From Liopterus haemorrhoidalis (taxonomy: Eukaryota > Arthropoda > Insecta > Coleoptera > Dytiscidae), in the NCBI GenBank assembly GCA_963971575.1, contig OZ020612.1, forward strand, positions 65,904,869 to 65,968,868: a DNA stretch of 64,000 nt. The letters are read 5' to 3'. A program made the translations under genes and the position numbers. Shown in pieces: positions 1 through 10,218 of this stretch (position 1 is its first letter; each line of letters starts with the position of its first letter). The notes below the pieces were generated by a model. The model saw only the letters and a program-made list of their open reading frames with translations. It ran no database searches and was not told the DNA's origin.

Positions 1-49
1 CGATTACAATACTTGCCCCTTATATATTAAGGTCGGGCAAGTAAAAAGA
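1..49 (-). repeat. dispersed repeat terminus, inverted copy of 18997-19045
   Basis: The first ~49 bases are, with few differences, the reverse complement of 18997-19045, both reading through an ACTTGCCCGACCTTAATA motif. The match stops soon after the window edge, so this is only the end of a copy lying mainly outside the window. Family unidentified. Confidence 0.75.
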
Positions 50-985
50 AGATATTTACTTACTCTTTAAGAAAAAGGTTGATTGTAACGATTTTAAACT
101 TTTAAAAATCACAAAAAACTGCAGCGTGCAGACTGCAGAGCACAATTCACATTCATATGCTGACTGGCGGTTTCTGTACGATTTACAGCGGCTCTTAAAC
201 CCAAAATAGTTTAATTTAAAATTACACAAAAAACATCTACCATAAAATTAATAATTAGGTATATTTTACACCTTTTTTTACTACCGGTAAATTTACCGAA
301 CGTTTTTTTCTCAATTTACCGGTTAACCGGTAAACCGGTAAACCGGTATACAATCCCTACTGTACACCCATTGCACACCCGGATTACGGCGGACCTGGTT
401 AAAGGTTATATTTTAAGTTGACAATATCTGTAAAATAGGTAACGATTAGTTGTAAAGTTTTTTATTCCCTAAAAAGCTCTTTATTCCTGAATGATTTTAT
501 AGCAGGATGCACTTCGATAAAATGATTCGAAGAATGTCGAGCAGCCGTCTGTGTTCCCGGCGTGTCACTCACTTCTTACAAAGAATTAGGTAAGGATTAT
601 TTTTTTTTTTTCTCTCTTTTGTTGAGAATGTTAAAGTAAGAACTAAGCTTCGTTGATATTAAGGATTTTACAGGATCAAAGAAGGCGAGGATAATAATTA
701 CATTAGATTTCATGATTATAAAACTTGGAGAATATTCTTAGAGTTACCTAAAAAATTTGATCATCTGAAAAAAAATGCGGATTATGGAACTGGAATAATA
801 GTGATAATTCCGTATAATACAAGGAAAATTACATGGTTCAAAACAGTGTATTCTTCGCTCTATTTCACTCAAATCATTCTATCTCAGTGGTTCTTAACCG
901 AAGGTACGCAAGAAATTTATACAACATCTTTAGTTTAGAAATTTTTATATTGTTGACAATATGAAATTAAAAGCATATTTTATTT
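50..985. other. no gene seen; AT-rich with an ACCGGT palindromic cluster
   Basis: No coding similarity recognised. The only structure is at 281-350, where ACCGGTAA units recur and 316-333 (TTACCGGTTAACCGGTAA) is a perfect 18-nt palindrome. This could be the end of a DNA transposon, but no partner end was found. Confidence 0.5.
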
Positions 986-1075
986 ACGACCATCAAATAA
1001 AAATTGATGTGAAGTGTGAATTTTCACACATTGCAGGGTTTCGCAAGTATATAATAAGTGATAATATAAGAGATA

Positions 1076-1076
<1 letters not shown>
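986..1076 (+). repeat. repeat family A fragment
   Basis: The stretch reading GATGTGAAGTGTGAATTTTC and then GGGTTTCGCAAGTATATAAT also occurs at 8608-8670, at 53395-53460 and, inverted, near 46225-46290. It is the outer end of the dispersed family called A here. This copy stops where the TA microsatellite begins. Confidence 0.8.

Positions 1077-1078
<2 letters not shown>

Positions 1079-1142
<64 letters not shown>
1079..1142. repeat. (TA)n microsatellite
   Basis: Pure alternating TA tract immediately left of the mariner-like element. Its last TA is the target duplication of that element, so the transposon landed in or at the edge of a TA run. Confidence 0.95.
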
Positions 1143-1145
<3 letters not shown>

Positions 1146-2530
1146 TGAATTTATTCTTTTATGCAACATGTACTATGTCATTACCATGGATACAGTTTTT
1201 GACAGCAATATAAATCGTGTTCATTTTCATTTGCAACATAGACAATTAGTGTGTATACTTTCGCTCATTACTGATTTAAATATTAATCAACATGTATATA
1301 CAGATGAAGAAAAAATAATGATGGTAACTTGGTATAATTCCCAAATGAGTTTAAGAGAAGTTTTTGCTGTATTTAGTGCAACTTATCCAGATCGGCCAAT
1401 ACCAAATCCCTCTACAATTTCAAGACTAGTTAATAAATTTCATCGCGAAGAATGTCTTAAGTCAAAACATAATAAAAAAAAGAACAACATCCCACGTGCT
1501 TACAGAAGAGAAGCAGTTGAAAATATTATTACAAGTGGAAGAAAACAATCAAAATACTTTAAGATCAATTGCACAAACCGTTGGTGTCAGTACTGGATCT
1601 GTTTTTAACTTCTTAAAAAAAGAAAAGTTTCGATCATACAAATTTCAAAATCATCAAGAATTGTTAGAAAGGGACGCAGCAGTACGTATGGATTTTTGTT
1701 TTGAATTGTTTGAAAAAATTAATTCCGACCCAACAATGCTTCAAAGAATTTTATTTACAGACGAATCAACGTTTACTCTAAATGGTGAAGTGCACAGACA
1801 AAATTTTAGGTACTGGAGTCGAAAAAATTTACATTTGTTTCATTCCTCCCGAACTCAAAATCCGCAAAAATTAAATGTTTGGGCAGGGATAATAGGAACC
1901 AATATTATAGGGCCTTTTTTATTGACGGTAACCTTAATGCCGCAAAATATCTAGCCCTTTTGCAAAATCAAATATGACCTGCGTTGCGAAACCTGAATAT
2001 TAATGGACAAGTATGGTTTCAACATGATGGCGCACAAGTCCATTATTCTAGAATAGTTAAAGAATATTTACATAGAACTTTCCCAAAAAGCTGGATTGGA
2101 AGAGGAGGGTCGATGAATTGGCCAGCGAGATCTCCGGATTTGGCACCCAATGATTTTTTTTATTGGGGATATTTAAAGGCCAAAGTATATAATGAAGAAT
2201 TTAGGGATGTTACTGAACTGCAAGACATAATTGTTTAAGCATCCAACAATATATCTCAAGAGCAATTGCTGAATGAATCATTTTTATGATCGCTTAACAT
2301 TTTGTATGCAAGTAAACGGAGACCCTTTTGAACATTTATTATAAGTTTTTATTAGTTATTTATTTATTATTATTATTATTTTTTTTAATTTGTATTTTCA
2401 ATAAAATATTTTGATTTTGCTAGTATTTTTTCTATGTTGCAAATGAAAATGAACACGATTTATATTGCTGTCAAAAACTATATCCATGGTAATGACATAG
2501 TACATGTTGCGTAAAAGAATAAATTCACTG
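1143..2530 (+). mobile_element. mariner/Tc1-superfamily transposon, 1388 bp, 100-bp TIRs
   Basis: The two ends (1143-1242 and 2431-2530) are inverted repeats of 100 bp with two mismatches, both C/T, starting CAGTGAATTTATTC. TA flanks each end (1141-1142, 2531-2532), the expected target duplication of the superfamily. A broken transposase fills the interior. TIRs this long and this similar suggest a fairly recent insertion, even though the coding region has decayed. Confidence 0.93.
1265..2238 (+). pseudogene. DDD-type transposase pseudogene (IS630/mariner-like, DUF4817-type N-terminus)
   Basis: The protein would cut and paste its own element. Starting near YTDEEKIMMVTWYNSQMS there is an N-terminal helix-turn-helix region (DUF4817-like, by family resemblance), then a second HTH around RSIAQTVGVSTGSVFNFL. 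The catalytic core follows: LFTDEST (first Asp), WFQHDGAQVHY (second Asp) and WPARSPDLAPNDFFYWGYLK (third Asp, 36 residues after the second). The frame shifts near 1540 and again near 1930, and a TGA lies at about 1975, so no functional protein can be made. The C-terminus ends soon after the third Asp (TAA near 2236). The reading resembles the transposase at 20582-21670 in layout but is a different subfamily. Confidence 0.9.
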
Positions 2531-2532
2531 TA

Positions 2533-3119
2533 TGAGATTTACGTGGTTCGCGATTACTAAAAGTTTAAGAAGCACTGCACTGCACTGTACCATTCATAAC
2601 GATGAGTTGCTGTTGGTAATGCTTTGAATTAATATTATGACCAGATTTATCAACTCATAATACACTACAATCTTTTTATATCCTCGTATTGTATTTCTAA
2701 AGTATCCTTTTGACTTTGTGTCTATAATAAGTTGATATAAGTATCTAAGATTGAAAAATAACTATATGGAATATCTAATCATATGTGTGTCTAGAGTTTT
2801 ATTAAGTTGCATGCTAGATGCTTCCTTGAAGTTTTTCATTTAAAGAAAAAGAAAACTACTTTAGATTTTCCTTTTGAAGCGAAGATAATTTTAAAGAAGA
2901 TTGAACTATATTGAATGTCAAGAATAAAATTACAGTAAAAGGTACTGATCTCGTAAAAGTCAAAGCAGAAGAAAATTTATGTTAATTCAGAAAATACTAA
3001 ACCACACAACTTATACAAAAAAACTATTTTTCTAGGTAATTTTCACTACCAATTTGATTCTGATAATTATTTTTATGCGTGTTGTGACAAGGTTGTTACT
3101 TGATTTAATTAAAAAACTG
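2533..3119. other. no gene seen
   Basis: AT-rich sequence. I see no ORF of note, repeat partner or element end. Confidence 0.5.
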
Positions 3120-3513
3120 CGATTGAGGCACGATTGTCAAATTATGTGGGATCTAACGTGAAAAAATCTTTTTGACGGCCAAATGTTCATGCAATAGTGA
3201 TTTTATGCTGGTCCCACTAATGCCCAAGGATACCTCAATCTCACGATAAGTCCTGACGATCTTGCAGTATCAGTTCACGCACAGCATCAATGTGTTCTGG
3301 AACAACAACCGATTTTGGACGACCTTCACAAAATTCGTCCTTAAGCGAACTACGGCCACGATTGAAGTCGGAAAACCATCGATAAACAGTAGTCCTTGAT
3401 GGTGCTTCATCGCCAAAAGTCGAATTAAGTTCATCGATGCACTGTTGTTGGGTTAACCCACGTCGCAAGTTGTAAAAAATAATCACTGGAAAATGTTCAC
3501 GATTTAATTCCAT
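3120..3513 (-). pseudogene. mariner transposase, truncated N-terminal DNA-binding domain
   Basis: From Met (minus strand, 3513) an open frame of 90 residues shows the mariner N-terminal domain: MELNREHFPVIIFYNLRRGL, a first HTH, then TTVYRWFSDFNRGRSSLKDE and EGRPKSVVVPE. After an in-frame stop at 3241 the next residues continue the family (REIEVSLGIS, then HEHLAVKKIFSR), again hitting a stop. The catalytic domain is missing, so the fragment could at most bind TIR DNA. Family identification is firm; subfamily is not assigned. Confidence 0.88.
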
Positions 3514-3685
3514 TTTTAGCCGAGATGAATTTTTTCAAGTTACTGTAAACGACACAAGTAGCGCTCGTACGTCAAAACAAAAGTACGTATACCGTCAAAA
3601 ATGTCAAACTTACCGATAGACGCGTCAGTTAACAGATGGCAGCACTAGTTTAGCGCAATCCCGAAATATAAAAGGCAACCCTTGT
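3120..3685 (-). mobile_element. mariner element, 5' part only
   Basis: The right boundary near 3685 reads, on the minus strand, ACAAGGGTTGCCTTTTATAT, a typical mariner terminal inverted repeat with TA outside it. A 5' untranslated stretch and the start of a mariner transposase follow on the minus strand. Similarity ends near 3120 and the left TIR is absent, so roughly the 3' half is lost. Confidence 0.8.
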
Positions 3686-3744
3686 ATTGAAGGAAAATTA
3701 AAATATCGTTAAGCATTTTGTGGAATTACATTGAAAACTTTGTA

Positions 3745-4144
3745 TAGTAAAGGAGAATTTACTTGACAGGTTGATCGAATGAGAACCGATAAAGAAATAT
3801 ATATCTATTTCACACAGTTTTATGTAAGATGTCAAGAACGTATTTCGGCTTCTTACTGTAACGTACGTTCATAGTTTTTGTTTTTTTTTTTGTTATATTA
3901 TAATATGGTAACTTCAACGTATGTCCCTTTGTATACACGCGCAGGCATTCAGCATTCCCACCACTAGATAGAAGACAGGCGTGTCAAGTGAAACATAATT
4001 GTATCTCTTTCTCTATTTCTAGCTTTGTCGGTGAACAAATGATATGGCTCTATTCAAAAATGGAAATTTTATTGCTATAGTTCTCTCCCATTGAACCATA
4101 TGCTTTAATTAACCGTCATCTGTCAACTAAAGTCTCCTTTACTA
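3745..4144. mobile_element. TA-flanked MITE, 400 bp
   Basis: Inverted ends TAGTAAAGGAGAATTTACTT (left) and the matching complement ending CTCCTTTACTA (right), about 28 bp with few mismatches, are flanked by TA on both sides. No coding capacity. Size and TA duplication fit a non-autonomous Tc1/mariner derivative; the parent was not seen. Confidence 0.75.
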
Positions 4145-4493
4145 TAACTGTATTTATGGTAAGATTAAGTATGTGAAGAAACATAAATTTGCACCATTTA
4201 TTCTAAATCTCCCTTTTAAACTTGAAATGCATGTGTTTTTTTTTCCCGAACTTTTCATTAAAAACGCCATTTATTTAGTACATACGTTATGTGTTGACAT
4301 TCACGCATAGAAGCAACATAAACAAAAGTATATTGTTGTTAACATACTGTTTAGTGTAAACAGAATAAAATTAACATAGCCAAACAATTAAGTAGACTTT
4401 TATGTTTGCCCGCTCGTGTTACTCTACTAATTGCAAGGTAGATATTGGAACCAACAATATCATTCGCTACCTCTGATGAAGATGATGATAACC
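4145..4493. other. no gene seen
   Basis: AT-rich with no recognised coding or repeat structure. A 60-codon antisense frame overlapping this stretch and the next MITE has no support. Confidence 0.5.
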
Positions 4494-4675
4494 CAGCGAT
4501 TCCCAAACTGTGCGCCGCGGCACCCTGGGGCACCGCAGATTGGTTACAGGGGCGCCGTGAAAATATTTCATTATTCCTACAACTGCGTTAGTTAGACCAG
4601 TTTTTACTTGGGGCACCGCGGAAAAATTCTAATAAATTAAGATCGCCGGAAACCGATAAAGTTTGGGAACCACTG
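4494..4675. mobile_element. hAT-type MITE, 182 bp
   Basis: Ends CAGCGATTCCCAAACTGTG and, inverted, CAGTGGTTCCCAAACTTT, the CAG..TTCCCAA signature common to insect hAT derivatives. The interior carries GGCACC/GGGGCACCGC motifs near each end. No matching 8-bp duplication is visible, so it is old or has an altered flank. Confidence 0.75.
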
Positions 4676-4689
4676 GGTTGTAGGCATCT

Positions 4690-5067
4690 AAAAATCTCCG
4701 TAGTTTATTTAGTACAGAAAAAAATTGGGGTTTTAATCGTTTAACGCGTTTTGAGATATCGACATTTTTTAAATAGTATAATTTACATTATTTGTGAAAA
4801 TTGTGAATTAAAAAAAAAAGCTCAACTCAAAAACGGTTTGAGACAGCGACCTCCGATTAAAATTTTTGGATTATCCGTAGTTTATTTAATCTAGAAATAA
4901 TTTGGGGCTTTAATCGTTTAATACGTTTTGAGATTATTTATGACTAATATTTTTAATGGCATAATTTACATTATTTGTGAAAATTGCGAATTAATAAAAA
5001 TTACAACTCAAATAACGGTTAGAGAAAATGACCCGAGGTTAGAATTTTTGGATACCTCGTAGTTTAT
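4690..5067. repeat. ~178-bp satellite, about two tandem units
   Basis: The marker CGTAGTTTATTTA recurs at about 4698, 4876 and 5056, giving periods of 178-180 bp. Each unit also contains TTTTAATCGTTTAA-like, TTTGTGAAAATTG and CAACTCAAA..CGGTT blocks. Related units lie at 17998-18290 and 29346-29776. The array ends exactly where the transposase relic at 5068 begins. Confidence 0.88.
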
Positions 5068-6293
5068 TTAGACTTTAGCGTACACTATTGACAGTATCAG
5101 CGTTACCAGCTTCGTCCTCAAAACAGTACGGGCAAATGATTCCTTCAGCCCATAATGCACACCAAACAGTGCATTTTTGTGGATGCGTTGGTTTTTCTTG
5201 AATATCATGTGGATTTTCACTACTACAGGTGCGAAAATTTTGGCGATTAACATACCCATTCAAAAGAAAATGAGCTTCATCGCTCCATATGATTTTTTTG
5301 CAAAAATCAGCATCAACTTCTGTATTTTCTAAAACCTAGTTCACAAATGTACGGCGTTTCTGGTGGTCCGCTGCTTCTAGTTCTTGCGTCAGTTGAATTT
5401 TATACGCCTTTAAATGCAGTTCTTTTTTTTAAATTCCTTGAGTAGTGCCATATTGTCACGTGGGTGGTTTGATTGAGACACTACTCCTGGTTTCAACATA
5501 ACAAATTTATTAAACATTTATCAAAATTACAATATAATGTTTGAATTGGTCCATGGAGTTGGGGAAGTCTTCGGTCCATCCCGTGTTGGCCAGGATTGGC
5601 TTGGACCTATCTCCGAGGCGGGGGCTACCCATCCGGGAGTCGAGGAGCCTGGAGAAGTCTTCTTCCACTCACATGGTGACTGCTTGCTTGGCTTCACCCT
5701 CGTTACAAGAATCTGGCGTCAGTGTCTTGGTCGTCACCTTGTGGACTAATACGTGCAGCGGAGTTGGCTATGTTCCACTACCTTTATATTCTGTTTCATC
5801 CAGTCTTTTTGTAACGAAAGTTTAACCCAGTTCCAATATTCATTCGTCATGACAAATATTTCCTCATTACGAACATGCAGTGTCTGTATTTCGTAATCAG
5901 GCCACATACGTCAGACGCTGACGAATAGTTTTTAATCAGACAGCTGACCATCACAATGTTTAGATGTCGTAATCCTGACCTAGGATTACCTATGTGACAA
6001 TATGAAAGATTCAACTGTGAACGGTCACGGGTTGACGTGCTTGGTTCTTCTTGCACACTATCACGTATACGAGCAATATTTTCACCTGAACGACCTCTGC
6101 GTTGATAGCGAACTCTTGGTGTATCAATAAGCATACCACTTTTTTGCAGTAGTTCACGAATTGCAAGCTCACTTAGAACATTATTCCTGCCAAAAAGTGG
6201 TCGAAGTTTTCTTCGCGTAATCGTAACTGATCGCCTATTCTCATAATAAATTTGCACGATATTTATGCGTTGCTGCACAGTATACGGCGCCAT
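5068..6293 (-). pseudogene. IS630/mariner-like transposase pseudogene split by a solo LTR
   Basis: On the minus strand, 6293-6004 encodes the N-terminus (MAPYTVQQRINIVQIYYENR, a DUF4817-type HTH region, to RSQLNLSY). After removal of the LTR and one ATAT copy the same frame continues with GTTQGI, a stop, then KKELHLKAYKIQLTQELEAA and the first catalytic motif IIWSDEAHFLLNGYVNRQNF, on to TVWCALWAEGIICPYCFED and TVNSVR. The relic then runs into satellite DNA at 5067, losing the second and third catalytic Asp. It is related to, but clearly different from, the transposase at 20582-21670 (shared LK.YKIQL.QEL and SDEAHF.LNG.V..QN). Further stops inside the middle part confirm it is dead. Confidence 0.88.
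5454..5999 (-). mobile_element. solo LTR, 546 bp, TSD ATAT
   Basis: The segment begins TGTCAC and ends GTGACA (LTR-type TG...CA ends) and is flanked by ATAT on both sides (5450-5453, 6000-6003). Removing it with one ATAT restores the reading frame of the surrounding transposase. On the minus strand a TATAAAGG-like box near 5785 precedes an AATAAA signal near 5510, which suggests minus orientation. No internal retroelement genes remain, so it is best explained by LTR-LTR recombination. The short frames inside it (5537-5825) are not genes. Superfamily unassigned; a 4-bp duplication fits Gypsy-like elements. Confidence 0.85.
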
Positions 6294-7279
6294 GTTGAAT
6301 TTGCAATGTGTTTAGATACCAACTGTAAAAATGCAACATTCACTGAACTAAAATGGCGCGCAATTCAAATCCCGGAGTCCAATTTGGATCATCCTTCAGA
6401 AGTCTATAAATTCAACAAAACTATGCTCAAGTGAAGGCAGCTAATATCTGTGCTGAATAGCATAAAATCAAAACTGTTTGGAAGTTTTCGAATCACACTC
6501 TCGTAATATAGAGATCACATATATTACTCAACCATGCATGTCAATAATATATTAACAAACGGTTCGAAATTACATTTTAGTATCTATAAAATTCAGATAA
6601 TAAAATCTTAATAGTATTTTAACCTAACAAAAATTTTATCATCATATAACCAATATTTTATGTAATCGAAAGATTTTTTTATTAGAGACATTAATATTTT
6701 ATGTTAAAATCAATGTGTGCAGTTCTGTGCAATTGGAACTGTTTTATGATCAGACGATCTATCCATACGATCAGTTCGTTATTGCATCGAATAAAGCTTG
6801 TAACATTTGCATAAAACATAAATTTTGTCGTATCTCGTGCTTTTACTCTATGCTTACAATAAGCGTCTCAACTCAACAACCTTCGAGAGATATCTTGAAA
6901 AATATACAAAAATTTTAAGGAAATGTTGAAAGACATATTTTTCAAAAAATGTTTCAATATTCTCAAGTTTTTGTGAATTATTGTAGTGCATACTTTGGAG
7001 TTGTAAGGGTAAAATATATTTTCTTATACAAATTCTCTGTTTACTTACCAATTACTTTAACCAATTTCAATTTTCACGGACATTCATAAATTATTCAACC
7101 AGTGAATGTTATGGATCAGTGGTGCTCATATTATCTAATGTGGTGTAACGGTAGGTGTTATTTCCAACTAGCTACCCAGCTCTGCTGCAGTCGGGGACAT
7201 TTCGATATTATTGACTTACATTTTTTGGGAACTTACAACATACATACTCGTAATTAGGTGACAGGACAGAAGATTATAC
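6294..7279. other. no gene seen
   Basis: The first ~100 bp are probably the upstream flank of the transposase relic. The rest is AT-rich with only short unsupported frames. Confidence 0.5.
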
Positions 7280-7599
7280 CAGCGTTTCCCAAAGTGTGGG
7301 TTGCGACCCGGCACCGGGTCGCAGAAATTTTGCCGGGTCGCCAAAAAAATTGTAAAAACACAAAACAGATTTTTTTTTACGTTAGTTAATCACTAGAATA
7401 GTGTGTATTTGTGCTCTTTATTACTATACTATATTCTTTATTACTATACTATACTCTTTATTACTATTTATTTCTATAAAGCTACTGCTTTAAAATAAAA
7501 TTTGTTTTGTAAATAAATGTTTTCTTTTTCATAAGGTGGGTCGCGAAAAATTTTAAAACCTCGTACCGGGTCGCGGTCAAAAAAGTTTGGGAACCGATG
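7280..7599. mobile_element. hAT-type MITE, 320 bp, imperfect 8-bp TSD
   Basis: Ends CAGCGTTTCCCAAAGTGTGG and, inverted, CATCGGTTCCCAAACTTTTT, each followed by GGGTCGC/GCGACCC subterminal motifs. Flanks GATTATAC (7272-7279) and GACTATAT (7600-7607) agree at 6 of 8 positions, both differences C/T. A triplicated CTTTATTACTATACTATA block lies inside near 7420-7460. No coding sequence. Confidence 0.82.
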
Positions 7600-7609
7600 G
7601 ACTATATAT

Positions 7610-8470
7610 ATTCTTTATTTCCTAGGCCTTGCGGCGTTCAGGGTATTACCCATTACAAATATAAATAAAACAATCAAAAATAAACGTACAATACAATACA
7701 ATTTACAATATTTTTCTCATTTCTTTCTTCTTGCTCCAGTGTCCCTCTCTTTCTTCCTATTCTCATTCTGGTTTCCCTCTCCGATCTCCTTCCTTCTTGC
7801 TTCCAGTTCTCTCGCACATCTTTAATTTATTTTATTCCATTCTTTTCCCTTCCAACCGTTTCTTCACCCCTCCTCCTATATCCCTTCCTTCCTCCCCATT
7901 TCCAGGTAACCACAGCCCCTAAGGAAGGAAGCTTTCTTCCATTTCTCCCCTTCTGCTTCCCACCGGGCCTCTTCCTTCCTTCCTTTACCCCTTTCTGTCC
8001 AATCTCAATCCTTCTTGCCTCTAGTTCCCTCGTCCACCTCTCCCCCTGCCATCTTTGTGCAACAGGTCTAATGTGCTCCCCGACCATACTGTCATCTCTC
8101 TACACCTCTTCGCGAGGTGCTCTATATCTTCTTCCTCCTCCCCGCACATCCTCCTGTTTCCTCCATTATCTATTTCCTCTCTCTTCGTTCCTGCACCTTA
8201 GCCTCGCAATCCTCCTAACCTTCGTCTTTCTCCCTTCAAGTAGCTTGGTACCCCTATAGTTCTGACCTCCTTATATCTCCCTGCGCTCCTTGATTTGTCT
8301 ATTCTGTCTGTCCTTTCATGCTCCCCCACTTCCTTATCCCTCCTCCACAACTCCTCAATCACGCTTATCCCGTCTTTTCTTCTCCTTTCCACCTCTGTTG
8401 CATCCACTCCGCATCTCCAGTAATACTCCTTTCTCATCTCCCTCCATGCGTATCATCTTCCTTTCTGCTG
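7610..8470 (-). pseudogene. non-LTR retrotransposon C-terminus and 3' UTR
   Basis: Minus strand, 8437 downward: EYYWRCGVDATEVERRRKDG, ISVIEELWRRDKEVGEHERT, then after frame changes VRRIARLRCRNEERGNR and a cysteine/histidine segment NRRMCGEEEEDIEHLAKRC. This order (Arg/Glu-rich linker, IAR.RC.NE, C..CxxExE.xEHL...C) matches the C-terminal end of an insect LINE ORF2 and parallels 48723-49293. Several stops and frameshifts break it. Downstream, 7610-7700 is an A/T-rich 3' UTR-like tail. No reverse transcriptase domain is left, so the copy is 5'-truncated. Confidence 0.75.
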
Positions 8471-8607
8471 ACGATTATTTTTATTTAATATAATATGTAA
8501 ACTATTTATTATAAAAATTTCAAGTGGCTTGAAATCAATTTAGCTATAATTTCATTGTTTTAATCGATTTTTCGACAATGACAATGAAAACCACGTGAAC
8601 CACTTAA

Positions 8608-9530
8608 AAATTGATGTGAAGTGTGAATATTCACACATTTCAGGGTTTCGCAAGTATATAATAAGTGAAGGCGGTATGCTGAGTGTGTAGGACAAATTTT
8701 ACTTTGTAGTAATCACGGCAAAATGAACGATATTTTTAAAATAATTTATCGTCTGTTAATCATATAATAAGACTGGTTATTAAATTTACGCTCTTAAAAA
8801 TCAAATACAACATTTGTCAAAATATAACTAGAATTTTGACAAAATAACTTCAACATAATAAAAATGCAAAAAAAACGGAAAAAATAAAATTCACTCCGTA
8901 CTCGAACTCGAAACTCTTCGTTTTCCAGCACACTTTAGCTTACGACACCAGTGCTCTAACCCATTACGCTATCGCACGCCTTGCGTGTGAGTGTCTTACA
9001 TTGGTATAACTTTTGTACTTTGTGAACCAAAAACCACAAAAAATGCGTTATTTTTCGAAAACATAATCTGATCAAAAATTTCTGTTGTACTATTTCGGTT
9101 CACACCAATATACATTACTTAGAATTTTTTTAGATTTTTAGTTTAAACCATCTGGGCTACAGGGTGTGGGACAAATTTTTTTTGCACAATTTTGGCAAAA
9201 ATCGCATCAAAATAATTTATTTTGCAAAAATAAAAATTTGATCGTTAATCTACGTACTAAGGGCTTTCATCTGAGTAGGGTATACTCAGAATTAAAAAAA
9301 AATATATATTTTTTCGATGAGCACATATTTGTTTATATTTTTAGGGGGGTATGTTTTTTAGATGTTTTAGTATTTTTACTATGTGCGGGTCAAAGAGTTG
9401 TATAAGCATGCCAAATTTCAACTCTCTAGGTTTAGCCGTTTGGCTACAATTTTTACCGAACAGACAGACAGACAGACAGACGACAAAATGACGGTATAAG
9501 GGTTTTTTGGTCATACCTACAAAACCCTAA
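8608..9530 (+). repeat. repeat family A, long copy with (CAGA)n
   Basis: Runs from GATGTGAAGTGTGAATATTC to a short CAGACAGA array (9460-9480), then GACGGTATAAGGGTTTTTTG and CCTACAAAACCCTAAAAA. The same blocks occur in inverse order at 44915-46290. It contains a tRNA-like module on the minus strand (8898-8971). There is no coding capacity and no element ends were identified, so the class is unknown. Part of 28930-29060 and 53395-53640 belongs to the same family. Confidence 0.85.
8898..8971 (-). promoter_or_regulatory. tRNA-like A and B boxes (Pol III type 2 promoter candidate)
   Basis: On the minus strand TAGCGTAATGGG (8971-8960) matches the A-box consensus TRGCNNAGYNGG at 11 of 12 positions, and AGTTCGAGTAC (8908-8898) matches the B box GGTTCGANTCC at 9 of 11, with 51 nt between them. 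Spacing fits internal Pol III promoters. The cloverleaf is too degenerate for a working tRNA. The orientation relative to the repeat is the same in the copy at 45468-45532. Confidence 0.6.
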
Positions 9531-10218
9531 AAATGGAAGAAAAATAGTTCTTTCGATATGCTAAGAATTATTAAAAGATTTAAATATTTTATAATCAACT
9601 TAGCATAAGTGAACTTATCCCATACGAAGAATGCGTACTCTAGTAATTTATATTTTCTAAATGATCTTATTTGTTTCTTGTACACTTACTAACAGAATGA
9701 TTAGGTTGGTCAGAATCTGGTCACCAATGTTTTGACGCCGCGTCGTAATCGATCTATTTATATGTGTTGTCCCGTTGCCCGCTGTTAGTCTAGTTGAACA
9801 CTACAGTCTACTAATTTAATTGAGGAAATATAGACTCGTGACTACTTTACCGACAATTTATGAAACTATATATACTACATAGAAGAGACTTTCAAATCAA
9901 ATGCAATTAATAGACTAATGCGAGAATTAACCAAGATTTACCACCTCAAACAAGATAACAAGACCTAAAATTGTAATAACAAACACAAAATCTTTCATGT
10001 GCCAAATTAGAAAGTTACCTGACAATTTATAGAGGGTTTAATGAAGATGAAAGATAACAAAATTGGCGAATCTGAGAAGAAAAACTTAAAACAAATTACG
10101 TACATTTTCCTAGCCGGACCAAAATAATTTTGATTTTTTTGTGACCAAAAATGGGTCATACGTGACCCACTTTTGGAAATGTGTTTAAGACCCATATTTC
10201 AAGTTTTATATTTTAGAT
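9531..10218. other. no gene seen
   Basis: AT-rich; no recognised elements. A 62-codon antisense frame at 10007-10195 has no support. Confidence 0.5.

Noticed and set aside
5537..5825. Overlapping plus-strand ORFs of 70 and 94 codons
   Set aside because: They are wholly inside the solo LTR and show no motif.
7731..8493. Plus-strand Pro/Ser/Leu-rich ORFs
   Set aside because: They are complements of the minus-strand LINE C-terminal region, whose residues match another copy at 48.7-49.3 kb.
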